Notes under the pieces: model-generated | Database searches by the model: none | What the model was told of the DNA's origin: nothing | Seen by the model: only the letters and a program-made list of their open reading frames with translations | Made by a program: the position numbers and the translations under genes | In this document: positions 24,512 to 36,012 of the stretch, in pieces | Layout: each line of letters opens with the position of its first letter | Position numbering within the stretch: the first letter of the stretch is position 1 | From: Inia geoffrensis | Taxonomy: Eukaryota; Chordata; Mammalia; Artiodactyla; Iniidae | NCBI GenBank assembly: GCA_036417435.1 | Contig: CM070909.1 | Span: forward strand, 11,688,597 to 11,752,596 | Direction: 5' to 3' | Length of the DNA stretch: 64,000 nucleotides

Positions 24512-25439
24512 AAAAGGGAAGTTCACAGCAATACAGGCTTTCCTCAAGAAAAAAGAAAAATCTCAAGTAAGCAACCTAACCTACCATCTAAAGGTATTAG
24601 AAAAAAAAGAACAAATAAACCCAACATCAGCAGAAGGAAGGAAATAATAATGATCAGAGAGGAAAATAAGAGACCAAGAAAACAATAGAAAAGATCAATG
24701 AAACCATGAGCCAGTTTTTTGAAAAAATAAACCAAATTGATATGTCTTTAGCCAGGCTCATTAAGAAAAAGACAAGAGAGGACCCGAACAAAGTAAGAAC
24801 TGAAAGAGGAGAAATTACAACAGTTACAAATAATCATAATACTATGAACAGTTATATTTAAACAAACTGGAAAACCCAGAAGAAATGGATAAATTTCTAA
24901 AAACATACTATCTTCCAAGACTAAATCAGGAAGAAATAGATAGTTTGAACAGACAAATTACTAGTAGTGAAACTGAATTAGTAATAAAAAAAACTCCCAG
25001 CAAACAAAAGTCCAGGACTGGATGCCTTCATGGAGGAATTCTACCAAACATAAAAAGAAGAGCTATTATGTATCCTTCTCAAACTGTTCTGAAAAATTGA
25101 AGAGGAGGGAACACTCCCATATTCATTCTACAAGGCCACCATGACCCTTTGTCTGGATACTAAAACCAGATAAAGACACTCCAAATAAAAGAAAAAGGAA
25201 ATATACAGGCCAATATCACTGATGAATATAGATATGAAAATTCTCACCAAAATATTAGCAAACCAAATTCAAGAATATATAAAAAGGATCATATACCATG
25301 ATCAAGTGGGATTTATCCCAGGGATGCAAGGATGGTTCAATATCTTCAAAATCAATGTGATATACATTAACAGAAGAAGGATAAAAGTCACACGATCATT
25401 ACAGACACAGAAAAAGCATTTGACAAGATTCAAGATTAA
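24512..25439 (+). mobile_element. Host L1 of the nest, part 2
   Basis: Resumes exactly where part 1 stopped ('aagggaagttcacagcaata'), continues through ORF2 ('ggatttatcccagggatgca' near 25310) and breaks after 'gacaagattcaagattaa' (25422-25439). Consensus would continue 'ttcaacatcc'. Short open piece at 24885-25100; many stops. Confidence 0.82.
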
Positions 25440-25708
25440 TATGGAGCTACTGGCGCCTGAGGTAGAGGCGGTGGCACTGGAGTTGGTTGGGGGCAGCGGC
25501 AGATTTGGATCTTAAACAACTCCCAGGGAAGGCGGCCAGTGCAGCTGCTGTTGCAACCCAAGATTTTGATCCACATCCACAGGTTGGAATATTGGTGAGC
25601 CAGCCATCATCAGACACTTCACTGAGTACAGATGAGGAAAGTGAGTCTTGGTGAAGTTAGGAAACTTGTCCAAAGTCACACAGCTTGTAAAGGACACAGT
25701 CAAGATTC
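25440..25708 (+). other. Non-L1 leader in front of L1 copy 5, containing a MIR (-)
   Basis: About 165 bp of GC-rich, exon-like sequence (25441-25604), then a MIR in reverse orientation (25605-25703, 'ggaaacttgtccaaagtcacacag'), then an abrupt join to the L1 5'UTR at 'aagctcctggtgct' (25709). The point of joining matches the position in copies 6 and 7 just after 'gtggatgaaag', which follows a long pyrimidine tract. It may be cellular exon sequence spliced onto an L1 5'UTR. Confidence 0.5.
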
Positions 25709-26199
25709 ACAGCCAAGCTCCTGGTGCTTCAACCAGACGTCAGGGCTGTGCTTCTGAGGTTGGAGAGCCAGGTTCAGGACACTGATCAACAAGAGACCTC
25801 CCAGCTCCATGTAATATCAAATGGCAAAAATCTCCCAGAGATCTCCAGCTCAACGCCAAGACTCAGCTCCACTCAACGACCAGCAAGGTACAGTGCTGGA
25901 CACCCTATGCCAAACAACTGGCAAGACAGGAACACAACGCCACCCATTAGCACAGAGGCTGCCTAAAATCATAATAAGGCCACAGACAACCAAAAACACA
26001 CCACCAGACGTGGACCTGACCACCAGAAAGACAAGACCCAGGCTCATTCACCAGAACACAAGCACTAGTCCCCTCCACCAGGAAGTCTACACAACTCACG
26101 GAACCAACCTTAGCTACTGGGGACAGATACCAAAAACAACAGGAACTACAAACCTGCAGCCTGTGAAAAGGAGAACCCAAACACAGTATGTTAAGCAAA

Positions 26200-27077
26200 A
26201 TGAGAAGACAGAGAAACACACAGCAGATGAAGGAGCAAGGCAAAAACCCACCAGACCTAACAAATGAAGAAGAAGTAGGCAGTCTACCTGAAACAGAATT
26301 CAGAGTACTGATAGTAAAGATGATCCAAAAGCTTGGAAATAGAATGGAGAAAATACAAGAAATGTTTAACAAGGACCTAGAAGAACTAAAGAGCAAACAA
26401 ACAGATGAACAATACAATAAATGAAATTAAAAATTCTCTAGAAGGGATCAATAGAAGAATAACTGAGGCAGAAGAACGGATAAGTGACCTGGAAGATAAA
26501 ATAGTGGAAATAACTACGTCAGAACAAAGAAAAAAAAATGAAAAGAATTGAGGACAGTCTCAGAGACCTCTGGGACAACATTAAATGCACCAACATTCGA
26601 ATTATAGGGGTTCCAGAAGAAGAAGAGAAAAAGAAAGGGACTGAGAAAAATTTGAAGCGATTATAGTTGAAAACTTCCCTAACATGGGAAAGGAAATAGT
26701 TAATCAAGTCCAGGAAGCACAGAGAGTCCTATACAGGATAAATCCAAGGAGAAACACACCAAGACACATATTAATCAAATTGTCAAAAATTAAATACTAA
26801 GAAAACATGTTAAAAGCAGCAAGGGAAAAATAACACACAAGGGAACCCCCATAAGGTTAACAGCTGATCTTTCAGCAGGAACTCTGCAAGCCAGAAGGGA
26901 CTGGCAGGACATATTTAAAGTGATGAAGGAGAAAAACCTGCAACCAAGATTACTCTACCCAGCAAGGATCTCATTCAGATTTGATGGAGAAATTAAAACC
27001 TTTACAGACAAGCAAAAGTTAAGAGAGTTCAACACCACCAAACCAGCTTTACAACAAATGTTAAAGGAACTTCTCTA
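26200..27077 (+). pseudogene. L1 ORF1 remnant (copy 5)
   Basis: Begins at the MRRQ-type start shared with copies 6 and 7. It keeps a coiled-coil-like region and the C-terminal FRFDGEIK motif near 26980, and ends at the shared CTTCTCTAG (27069-27077). Frameshifts near 26405 and 26530 and others break it. Confidence 0.85.
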
Positions 27078-27136
27078 GGCAAGAAACACAAGAGAAGGAA
27101 AAGACCTACAATAATAAACCCAAAACAATTTTTAAA

Positions 27137-30100
27137 ATGGTAATAGGAACATACATATTGATAATTACCTTAAATGTAAATGGATTAAATGCTCTATCCA
27201 AAAGACACAGACTGGCTGAATGGATACAAAAACAAGACTCATATATATGCTGTCTACAAGAGACCCACCTCAGACCTAGGGACACATACAGACTGAAAGT
27301 GAGGGGATGGAAAAAGAAATTCCATGCAAATGGAAATCAAAAGAAAGCTGGAGTAGCAGTTCTCATATCAGACAAAATAGACTTTAAAACAAAGACTATT
27401 ACAAGAGACAAAGAAGGACACTACATAGTGATCAAGGGATCAATCCAAGAAGAAGATATAACAATTGTAAATATTTATGCACACAACATAGGAGCACCTC
27501 AATACATAAGGCAAATACTAACAGCCATAAAAGGGGAAATCAACAGTAACACAATCATAGTAGGGAACTTTAACACCCCACTTTCACCAATGGACAGATC
27601 ATCCAAAATGAAAATAAATAAGGAAACACAAGCTTTAAATGATACATTAAACAAGATAGACTTAATTGATATTTACAGGACATTCCATCCAAAAACAACA
27701 GAATACACATTCTTCTCAAGCACTCATGGAACATTCTCCAGGATAGATCATATCTTGGGTCACAAATCAAGCCTTGGTAAATTTAAGAAAATTGAAATCA
27801 TATCAAGTATCTTTTCCTACCACAACGCTATGAGACTAGATATCAATTGCAGGAAAAGATCTGTAAAAAATACAAACATATGGAGGCTAAACAATACGCT
27901 ACTAATAACCATGAGATCACTGAAGAAATCAAACAGGAAATCAAAAAATACCTAGAAACAAATGACAATGAAAACACAACGACCCAAAACCTATGAGATG
28001 CAGCGAAAGCAGTTCTAAGAGGGAAGTTTATAGCAATACAATCCTACTTTAAGAAACAAGAAATATCTCAAATAAACAATCTAACCTTACACCTAAAGCA
28101 ATTAGAGAAAGAAGAACAAAAAATCCCAAAGTTAGCAGAGGGAAAGAAATCATAAAGATCAGATCAGAAATAAATGATGAAAAAGAAATGAAGGAAACAA
28201 AAGCAAAGATCAATAAAACTAAAAGCTGGTTCTTTGAGAAGATAAACAAAACTGATAAACGATTAGCCAGACTCATCAAGAAAAAAAGGGAGAAGAGTCA
28301 AATAAATAGAATTAGAAATGAAAAAGGAGAAGTAACAACTGACACTGTAGAGGTACAAAGGATCATGAGTGATTACTACAAACAACTCTATGCCAATAAA
28401 CTGGACAACCTGGAAGAAATGGACAAATTCTTAGAAATGCACAACCTGACAAGACTGAATCAGGAAGAAATAGAGAATATGAACAGACCAATCACAAGCA
28501 CTGAAATTGAAACTGTGATTAAAAATCTTCCAACAAACAAAAGCCCAGGACCAGATGGCTTCACTGGCAAATTCTATCAAACATTTAGAGAAGAGCTAAC
28601 ACCTATCCTTCTCAAACTCTTACAAAATATAGCAGAGGGAGAAACCCTCCCAAACTCATTCTATGAGGCCATCATCACCCCCATACCACAACCAGACAAG
28701 GATGTTACAAAGAAAGAAAACTACAGGCCAATATCACTGATGAACGTAGATGCAAAAATCCTCAACAAAATACTAGCAAACAGAATCCAACAGCACATTA
28801 AAAGGATCATACACCATGATCAAGTGGGGTTTATTCCAAGAATGCAAGGATTCCTCAATATATGCAAATTAATCAACGTGATACACCATATTAACAAATT
28901 CAAGGAGAAAAACCATATGATCACCTCAATACATGCAGAGAAAGCTTCTGACAAAATTCAACACCCATTTATGATAAAAACCCTCCAGAAAGTAGGCATA
29001 GAGGGAACTTTCCTCAACATAATAAAGGCCATATATGACAAACCCACAGACAACATCATCCTCAATGGTGAAAAACTGAAAGCATTTCCACTAAGATCAG
29101 GAACAAGACAAGGTTGCCCACTCTCACCACTATTATTCAACATAGTTTTGGAAGTTTTAGCCACAGCAATCAAAGAAATAAAAGGACTCCAAACTGGAAA
29201 AGAAGAAGTAAAGCTGTCACTGTTTGCAGATGACATGATACTAAACATAGAGAATCCTAAAGATGCTACCAGAAAACTACTAGAGGTAATCAATGAATTT
29301 GGTAAAGTTGCAGGATACAAAATTAATGCACAGAAATCTCTTGCATTCCTATACACTAATGATGAAAAATCTGAAAGTGAAATTAAGAAAACACTCCCAT
29401 TTGCCACTGCAACAAAAATAATAAAATATCTAGGAATAAACCTACCTAAGGAGACAAAAGACCTGTATGCAGAAAATTAGAAGACGCTGATGAAAGGAAT
29501 TAAAGACGATACAAATAGATGGAGAGATATACCATGTTCTTGGATTGGAAGAATCAACATTGTGAAAATGACTCTACTACCCAAAGCAATCTACAGATTC
29601 AATGCAATCCCTATCAAATTACCAATGGCATTTTTTACAGAACTAGAACAAATCATCTTGAAATTTGTATGCAGACATAAAAGACTCCAAATAGACAAAG
29701 CACTCTTGAGGGAAAAAAACGGAGCTGGTGGAATCAGACTCCCTGACTTCAGCCTATACTACAGTAATCAAGAGAGTATGGTACTGGCACAAAAACAGAA
29801 ACATAGATCAAATGGAACAAGATAGAAAGCCCAGAGATAAACCCTCGCACCTATGGTCAACTAATCTATGACAAAGGAGGCAAAGATATACAATGGAGAA
29901 AAAATAGTCTCTTCAGTAAGTGGTGCTGGGAAAACTGGACAGCTACATGTAAAAGAATGAAATTAGAACACTCCCTAACACCATACACAAAAATAAACTT
30001 AAAATGGATTCGAGACCTAAATGTAAGACCGGACACTATAAAACTCTTAGAGGAAAACATAGGAAGAACACTCTTTGACATAAATCACAGCAAGATCTTT

Positions 30101-31166
30101 TTTGATCCACCTCCTAGAATAATGGAAATAAAAACAAAAATAAACAAATGGGACCTAATTAAACTTAAAAGCTTTTCTACAGCAAAGGAAACCATAGGGC
30201 TTCCCTGGTGGTGCAGTGGTTGGGAGTCCGCCTGCCGATGCAGGGGACACGGGTTCGTGCCCCGGTCCGGGAAGATCCCACATGCTGTGGAGCGGCTGGG
30301 CCCGTGAGCCATGGCCGCTGAGCCTGCACATCCAGAGCCTGTGCTCTGCAACAGGAGAGGCCACGGCAGTGAGAGGCCCGCGTACCGCAAAAAAAAAAAA
30401 AAAAAAAAAAAAGGAAATCATAAACAAGACGAAGAGACAACCCTCAGAATGCGAGAAAATATTTGCAAACAAATCAACGGACAAAGAATTAATCTCCAAA
30501 ATATATAAACAGCTCATGTAGCTCAATATTAAAAAAACAAACAATGCAATCCAAAAGTGGACAGAAGACCTAAATAGACATTTCTCCAAAGAAGACATAC
30601 AGATGGCCAAGAAGCACATGAAAAGCTGCTCAACATCACTAATTATTAGAGAAATGCAAATCAAAACTACAATGAGGTATCACCTCACACCATTTAGAAT
30701 GGGCATCATCAGAAAATCTACAAACAACGAACGCTGGAGAGGGTGCAGAGAAAAGGGAACCCTGTTGCGCTGTTGGTGGGAATGTAAATTGATACAGTCA
30801 CTATGGAGAACAGTATGGAGGTTCCTTAAAACATTAAAAATAGAATTAACATATGATCCCGCAATCCCATTACTGGGCATATACCCAGAGAAAACCATAA
30901 TTCAAAAGGACACAGGCACCCCAATGTTCATTGCAGCACTATTTACAATAGCCAGGTCATGGAAGCAACCTAAATGCCCATCGACAGAAAAATGGATAAA
31001 GAAAATGTGGTACATATGTACAATGGAATATTACTCAGCCATAAAAAGGAATGAAATTCGGTCATTTGTTGAGACGTGGATGGATCTAGAGACTGTCACA
31101 CAGAATGAAATAAGTGAGGAAGAGAAAAACAAATATCGTATATTAACGCATGCATGTGGAACCTAG
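27137..31166 (+). pseudogene. L1 ORF2 remnant (copy 5)
   Basis: Endonuclease open for 272 codons (27137-27955), though the usual S-D-H reads S-Y-H. A 430-codon piece (28188-29480) spans the RT core with intact [11 protein letters not shown] (near 29105) and FADD (near 29224), ending at a nonsense codon (TAG, 29478-29480). The C-terminal part is split by the SINE at 30197 and is open again at 30603-31166. Unlike copies 6 and 7 it has no nonsense codons in the [11 protein letters not shown] motif. Confidence 0.9.
30197..30409 (+). mobile_element. CHR-2-like SINE in ORF2 of L1 copy 5
   Basis: Full-length element with an A tail of more than 20 bases. Target duplication of 13 bases with one mismatch: aaaggaaaccata (30184-30196) and aaaggaaatcata (30410-30422). 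The long clean A tail points to a fairly recent insertion. Confidence 0.94.
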
Positions 31167-31380
31167 AAAAATGGTACAGATGAGCCAGTTTGCAGGGCAG
31201 AAGTTGAGGCACAGATGTAGAGAACAGACGTATGGACACAAAGGGGGGGAAAACCACGGTGGGGTGGGGATGGTGGTGTGCTGAATTGGGTGATTGGGAT
31301 TGATACATATACATTGATGTGTATAAAATTGATGACTAATAAGAACCTGCAGTATAAACAAACAAACAAACAAAACAACT

Positions 31381-31583
31381 AATACTAAACTTTGGATTAT
31401 TTGTATGGAAATGTTAATAATAATGTTTCAGACATTACGTGAAATTTCTAAAAATCTTATATGTTCTGGTATAATGTTATGTCATAATTCTAGTTATTAC
31501 TTTAGAATGTATATCTCAGAAATAACTAAATTTCCTTGTGAACTGCCTTATTATGAACTCTCATCAAATCTTTTAACTGTGAG
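31381..31583. other. Unexplained 203-bp AT-rich segment between L1 copies 5 and 6
   Basis: Lies between the AAAC tail of copy 5 and the 5' end of copy 6. It does not resemble the L1 regions in this window or the host L1 that surrounds the nest. No ORF of note apart from a 78-codon frame that runs on into the L1 5'UTR. Confidence 0.5.
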
Positions 31584-33682
31584 ACGAGGGGAAGATAGCG
31601 GAAAAGTAAGACACAGAGATCACCTTCCTCCCCACAGATAGACCAGAAATACATCTACACGTGAAACAACTCCTATAGAACACCTACTGAACGCTGGCAG
31701 AAGACCTCAGACCTCCCAAAAGGCAAGAAAGTCCCCACGTAACTGGGTAGGGCAAAAGAAAAAAGAATAAACAGAGACAAAAGAATAGGGACAGAACCTG
31801 CACCGGTGGGAGGGAGCTGTGAAGGAGGAAACGTCTTCACACACTAGGAAACCCCTTCGCGGGCGCAGACTGCAGATGGCGGAGGGGGAAGCTTCGGAGC
31901 CGTGGAGGAGAGCACAGCAACAGGGATGCGGAGGGCAAAGTGGAGAGATTCCCGCACAGAGGATCAGGGCCGACCAGCACTCACCAGCCCAAGAGGCTTC
32001 TCTGCTCCCCTGCTGGGGCGGGCAGGGCTGGGAGCTGAGGCTCTTGCTTCGGTCAGAGGGCCGGGACAGGACTGGGGTTGGCGGCGTGAACACAGCCTGC
32101 AGGGGCTTAGTGCGCCATGGCTAGCCGGGAGGGAGTCCGGGGAAAAGTCTGGACCTGCCGAAGAGGCAAGAGACTTTTTCTTCCCTCTTTGTTTCCTGGT
32201 GGGCGAGGAGAGGGGATTCAGAGCGCTGCTTAAAGGAGCTCCAGAGACGGGCGTGAGCCACGGCTAAAAGCGCGGACCCCAGAGACAGGCAGGAGACGCT
32301 AAAGCGGCTGCTGCCGCCACCAAGAACCCTGTGTGGGGGCACAGGTCACTCTCCACACCCCGCTTCCAGGGAGCCTGTGCAGCCCGCCACTGCCAGTGTC
32401 CCGGGATCCCCGGGAGAACGCACGGCGGGCCTCGGGCTGGTGCAACATGCCGCAGGCCTCTGCCGCCTCAGGTTCGCCCCGCACGCCGTGCCCCTCCCTC
32501 CCCCCGGCCTGAGTGCGCCAGAGCCCCAGAAGCAGCTGCTCCTTTAACCCCGTCCTGTCTGAGCGAAGAACAGACGCCCTCCGGCGACCTACACGCAGAG
32601 GCGGAGCCAAATCCAAAGCTGAGTCCCGGGAGCTGTGCGAACAAAGAAGAGAAAGGGAAATCTCTCCCAGCAGCCTCAGGAGCAGCGGATTAGAGCTCCA
32701 CAATCAACTTGATGTACCTGCATCTGTGGAATACCTGAATAGACAACGAATCACCCCAAATTGAGGAGGGGAACTTTGGGAGCAAGATTTATGATTTTTT
32801 TCCCCTTTTCCTCTTTTTCTGAGTGTGTATGTGTATGCTCCTGTGTGAGATTTTGCCTGTATAGCTTTGCTTCCATTTGTCCTAGGGTTCTATCCATCCG
32901 TTTTTGTGTTGTTGTTTTTTTCTTTAAAAAACTCTTTTTTCTTAATAATTATTTTTTATTTTAATAACTTTATTTTATTTTATCTTCCTTCCTTTCTTTC
33001 TACTTTTTCTCCCTTTTATTCTGTGCCGTGTGGATGAAAGGCTCTTGGTGCTGCAGCCAGGAGTCAGTGCTGTGCCACTGAGGTGAGAGAGCCAACTTCA
33101 GGACACTGGCCCACAAGAGACCTCCCAGCTCCATATAATATCAAATGGCAAAAATCTCCCAGAGATCTCCATCTCAACACCAAGACCCAGTTCCACTCAA
33201 CGACCAGCAAGCTACAATGCTGTACACCCAATGCCAAACAACTAGCAAGACAGGAACACAACCCCACCCATTAGCAAAGAGGCTGCCTAAAATCATAATA
33301 AGGCCACAGACACCCCAAAACACACCACCAGACGTGGACCTGACCACCAGAAAGACAAGATCCAGCCTCATCCACCAGAACACAGGCACTAGTCCCCTCC
33401 ACCAGGAAGCCTACACAGCCCCACTGAACCAACTTTAGCCACTGGGGACAGATACCAAAAACAACAGGAACTACAAACCTGCAGCCTGCAAAAAGGAGAC
33501 CCCCAAACACAGTAAGATAAGCAAAATGAGAAGACAGAAAAACACACAGCAGATGAAGGAGCAAGGCAAAAACCCACCAGACATAACAAATGAAGAGGAA
33601 ATAGGCAGTCTACCTGAAAATGAATTCAGAATAATGATAGTAAAGATGATCCAAAATCTTGGAAATAGAATAGAGAAAATGC
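31584..33682 (+). mobile_element. L1 copy 6, part 1 (5'UTR and ORF1 start)
   Basis: Starts at 'gaggggaagatagcgg', equivalent to the YY1-like 'aagatggcgg' of copy 7. It has a GC-rich 5'UTR (31585-32700), a pyrimidine-rich segment (32930-33020), and the ORF1 start at 33526. It is cut at 'agaatagagaaaatgc' (33667-33682) by L1 copy 7 and resumes at 41188. Confidence 0.92.
33526..33682 (+). pseudogene. L1 ORF1 of copy 6, N-terminal piece
   Basis: MRRQ-type start and the first ~52 codons of ORF1. The remainder lies at 41188-41918 beyond copy 7, where a nonsense codon (tga near 41481) and a following deletion also break it. Confidence 0.85.
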
Positions 33683-33852
33683 GGAGGTCGGAGGTGCTGC
33701 AGGAAGCTCTGGTGGACTCAGAGGTCGCGATGTGCATGGGGACAGAAGAAGCCTGCCTGCGTAGTCACAGGATTTGGTGAGCTGAAAGAGACAGTCGCAA
33801 GGGTGAGGTGCCCGTGGCTTCCAGTAATCAAGAGTTGATTGCAGGGAGATTA
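33683..33852 (+). other. Candidate 5'-transduced segment of L1 copy 7
   Basis: Begins right after the left target duplication and runs up to the L1 5' end. It does not match the 5' end of copy 6 and looks like moderately GC-rich unique sequence. Since it lies inside the duplication it entered together with the L1, which fits a transcript started upstream of the source element. Confidence 0.7.
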
Positions 33853-33855
33853 AGA

Positions 33856-33865
33856 AAGATGGCGG
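33856..33865 (+). promoter_or_regulatory. YY1-like site at the L1 copy 7 5' end
   Basis: Seen: aagatggcgg. In L1s a YY1 site at this place sets accurate initiation. With a 5' transduction present, the source transcript must have started upstream of it. Confidence 0.6.
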
Positions 33866-34744
33866 AAGAGTAAGACGCGGAGATCACCTTCCTCCCCACA
33901 GATACACCAGAAATACATCTACACGTGGAACAACTCTTACAGAACACCTACTGAAGGCTGGCAAAAGACCTCAGACCTCCTAAAAGGCAAGAAACTCCCC
34001 ACGTACCTGGGTAGGGCAAAAGAAAAAAAGAAAAAACAGAGACAAAAGAATAGGGACGGGACCTGCACCAGTGGGAGGGAGCTGTGAAGGAGCAAAAGTC
34101 TCCACACTCTAGGAAGCCCCTTCACGGGCAGAGACTGCGGGAGGCGGAGGAGGGAGCTTCGGAGTCGCAGAGGAGAGCACAGCAACAGGGGTGCGGAGGG
34201 GAAAGCGGAGAGACTCCCGCATAGAGGATCGGTGCCGACCGGCACTCACCAGCCCGAGAGGCTTGTCGGCTCACCCGCCGGGGCGGGCGGGGCTGCGAGC
34301 TAAGGCTCGGGTTTCGGTTTCAGACGGAGCGCAGGGAAAGGACTGGGGTTGGCGGCTTGAACATAGCCTGAAGGGGGTAGTGCGCCACGGCTAGCCGGGA
34401 GGGAGTCCGGGGAAAAGTCTGCACCTGCCAAAGAGGCAAGAGACTTTTAACACACGGCGGGCCTCAGGCTGGTGCAGCGTCACGCCGGCCTCTGCCGCCG
34501 CAGGCCCGCCCCGCACGCCGTGCCCCTCTCTCCCCTCGGCCTGTGTGCGCCAAAGCCCCCGAATCAGAGGCTCCTTTAACCCTGTCCTGTCTGAGTGAAA
34601 AACAGACGCCCTCCAGCGACCTACACGCAGAGGCAGGGCCAAATCCAAAGCTGAGCCCCTGGGAGCTGTGAGAACAAAGAAGTGAAAGGGAAATCTCTCC
34701 CAGCAGCCTCAGAAGCCGCGGATTAAAGCTCCACAATCAGCTTG

Positions 34745-35330
34745 ATGTACCCTGCTTCTGTGGAATACATGAATAGACAGTGACTCATCCCAAATTGAGG
34801 TGGTGGACTTCATATGCAAGATTTATGATTTTTTCCCCTTTTTCCTATTTTTGTGAAAGTGTATGTGTACGCTTCTCTTTGAGATCTTGTCTGTATAGCT
34901 TTGCTTCCACCATTTGTCCTAGGGTTCTATCCGTCCATTGTTTTTTTTTTTTTTTTTTTTTCCTTTTTTTTCTATAAGAAAAAAATTTTTTTTCTTAATT
35001 AATTTTAATAATTCTATTATACTTTACCTTCCCTCTTTCTTTCTTTCCTTCCCCCCTTTATACAACGAATCATCCCAAGTGGAGGAGGTGGTCTTTGAAA
35101 GCAAGATTTATGATTTTTTCCCCATTACCTCTTTTCGTGAGGGTGTATGTGTAAGCTTCAGTGTAGGATTTTGTCGGTATAGCGTGGCTTTCAACATTTG
35201 TCCTAAGGTTATATCCGTCCTTTTTCTTTTCTTTTTTTTTTTTTCTTTTTTCCCCTAAATAATTATGTTTTAATTCAATAACTTTATTATACTTTACTTC
35301 ATTCTATTTTACTGTATCTACTTTCTGTCC
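34745..35330 (+). repeat. Tandem duplication within the L1 copy 7 5'UTR
   Basis: The unit beginning 'atcccaa(a/g)t(t)gagg', continuing 'gcaagatttatgattttttcccc' and ending 'tgtccta(g/a)gg...tccgtcc' plus a T run occurs twice, about 34770-34970 and 35070-35260. Copy 6 has it once (32752-32960). The two copies are diverged, so the duplication was probably inherited from the source lineage. Confidence 0.75.
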
Positions 35331-35332
35331 TT

Positions 35333-35480
35333 TTTCCTTCCTTCCTTCCTCCCTCCTCCTTTCATTCCTTCTGGCCTTCGTTCCTTCTTCTTTCTTTCTT
35401 CCTTCCTCCCCTCCCTCCTTCCTCCCTTCCTTCCCTCCTTTCCTTCTTTCTTTCTATCTTCCTATTTCTACTAATTCTCT
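35333..35480. repeat. CT-rich low-complexity tract in the L1 5'UTR
   Basis: Variable CCTT/TTTC repeats over about 150 bp, longer than the same place in copy 6 (32985-33015). It precedes 'gtgtggatgaaag', the potential splice acceptor discussed for copy 5. Confidence 0.9.
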
Positions 35481-36012
35481 CTACTTTCTCTCCCTTTCAA
35501 TCTGAGCTGTGTGGATGAAAGGTTCTTGCTGCTCCTGCCAGGAATCAGGACTCTGCCTCTGAGGGGGAGAGCCAACATCAGGACACTGGTCCACAAGAGA
35601 TTTCCCAGCACCACATAATATCAAATGGCGAAAATCTCCCAGGGATCTCCACCTTAACACCAGCACCCAGCTTCACTCAACGGCCAGCAAGCTACAGTGC
35701 TGGACAGCCTATGCCAAACAACTAGCAAAACAGAAACACAACCCCACCCATTAACAGAGAGGCTGCCTAAAATCATAATAAGTCCAGAGACACCCCAAAA
35801 CACACCACCAGACGTGGACCTGCCCACCAGAGAGACAAGATCCAGCCTCATCCACCAGAACACAAGCACTAGTCCCCTCCACCAGGAAGCATACACAACC
35901 CACTAGACCAACCTTAGCCACTGGAGACAGACATCAAAAACAACGGGAACTACGAACCTGCAGCCTGCTAAAAAAAAAAAAGGGAGACCCCAAACACAGT
36001 AAGATAAGCAAA

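Larger units (their letters stand above)
25709..31380 (+). mobile_element. L1 copy 5 (5'UTR joined mid-way, 'type C' 3'UTR)
   Basis: Partial 5'UTR (25709-26199), ORF1 remnant (26200-27077), ORF2 remnant (27137-31166) and a short 3'UTR ending 'aagaacctgcagtataaac' with an AAAC-type tail at 31358-31380. The 3'UTR differs from types A and B. Interrupted by a CHR-2-like SINE at 30197-30409. The 5' end joins non-L1 sequence, as described for 25440-25708. Confidence 0.9.

Noticed and set aside
31819..32703. ORFs of 100-134 codons in the GC-rich L1 5'UTR on both strands
   Set aside because: They lie in the L1 promoter/5'UTR and are not conserved as frames between copies 6 and 7.
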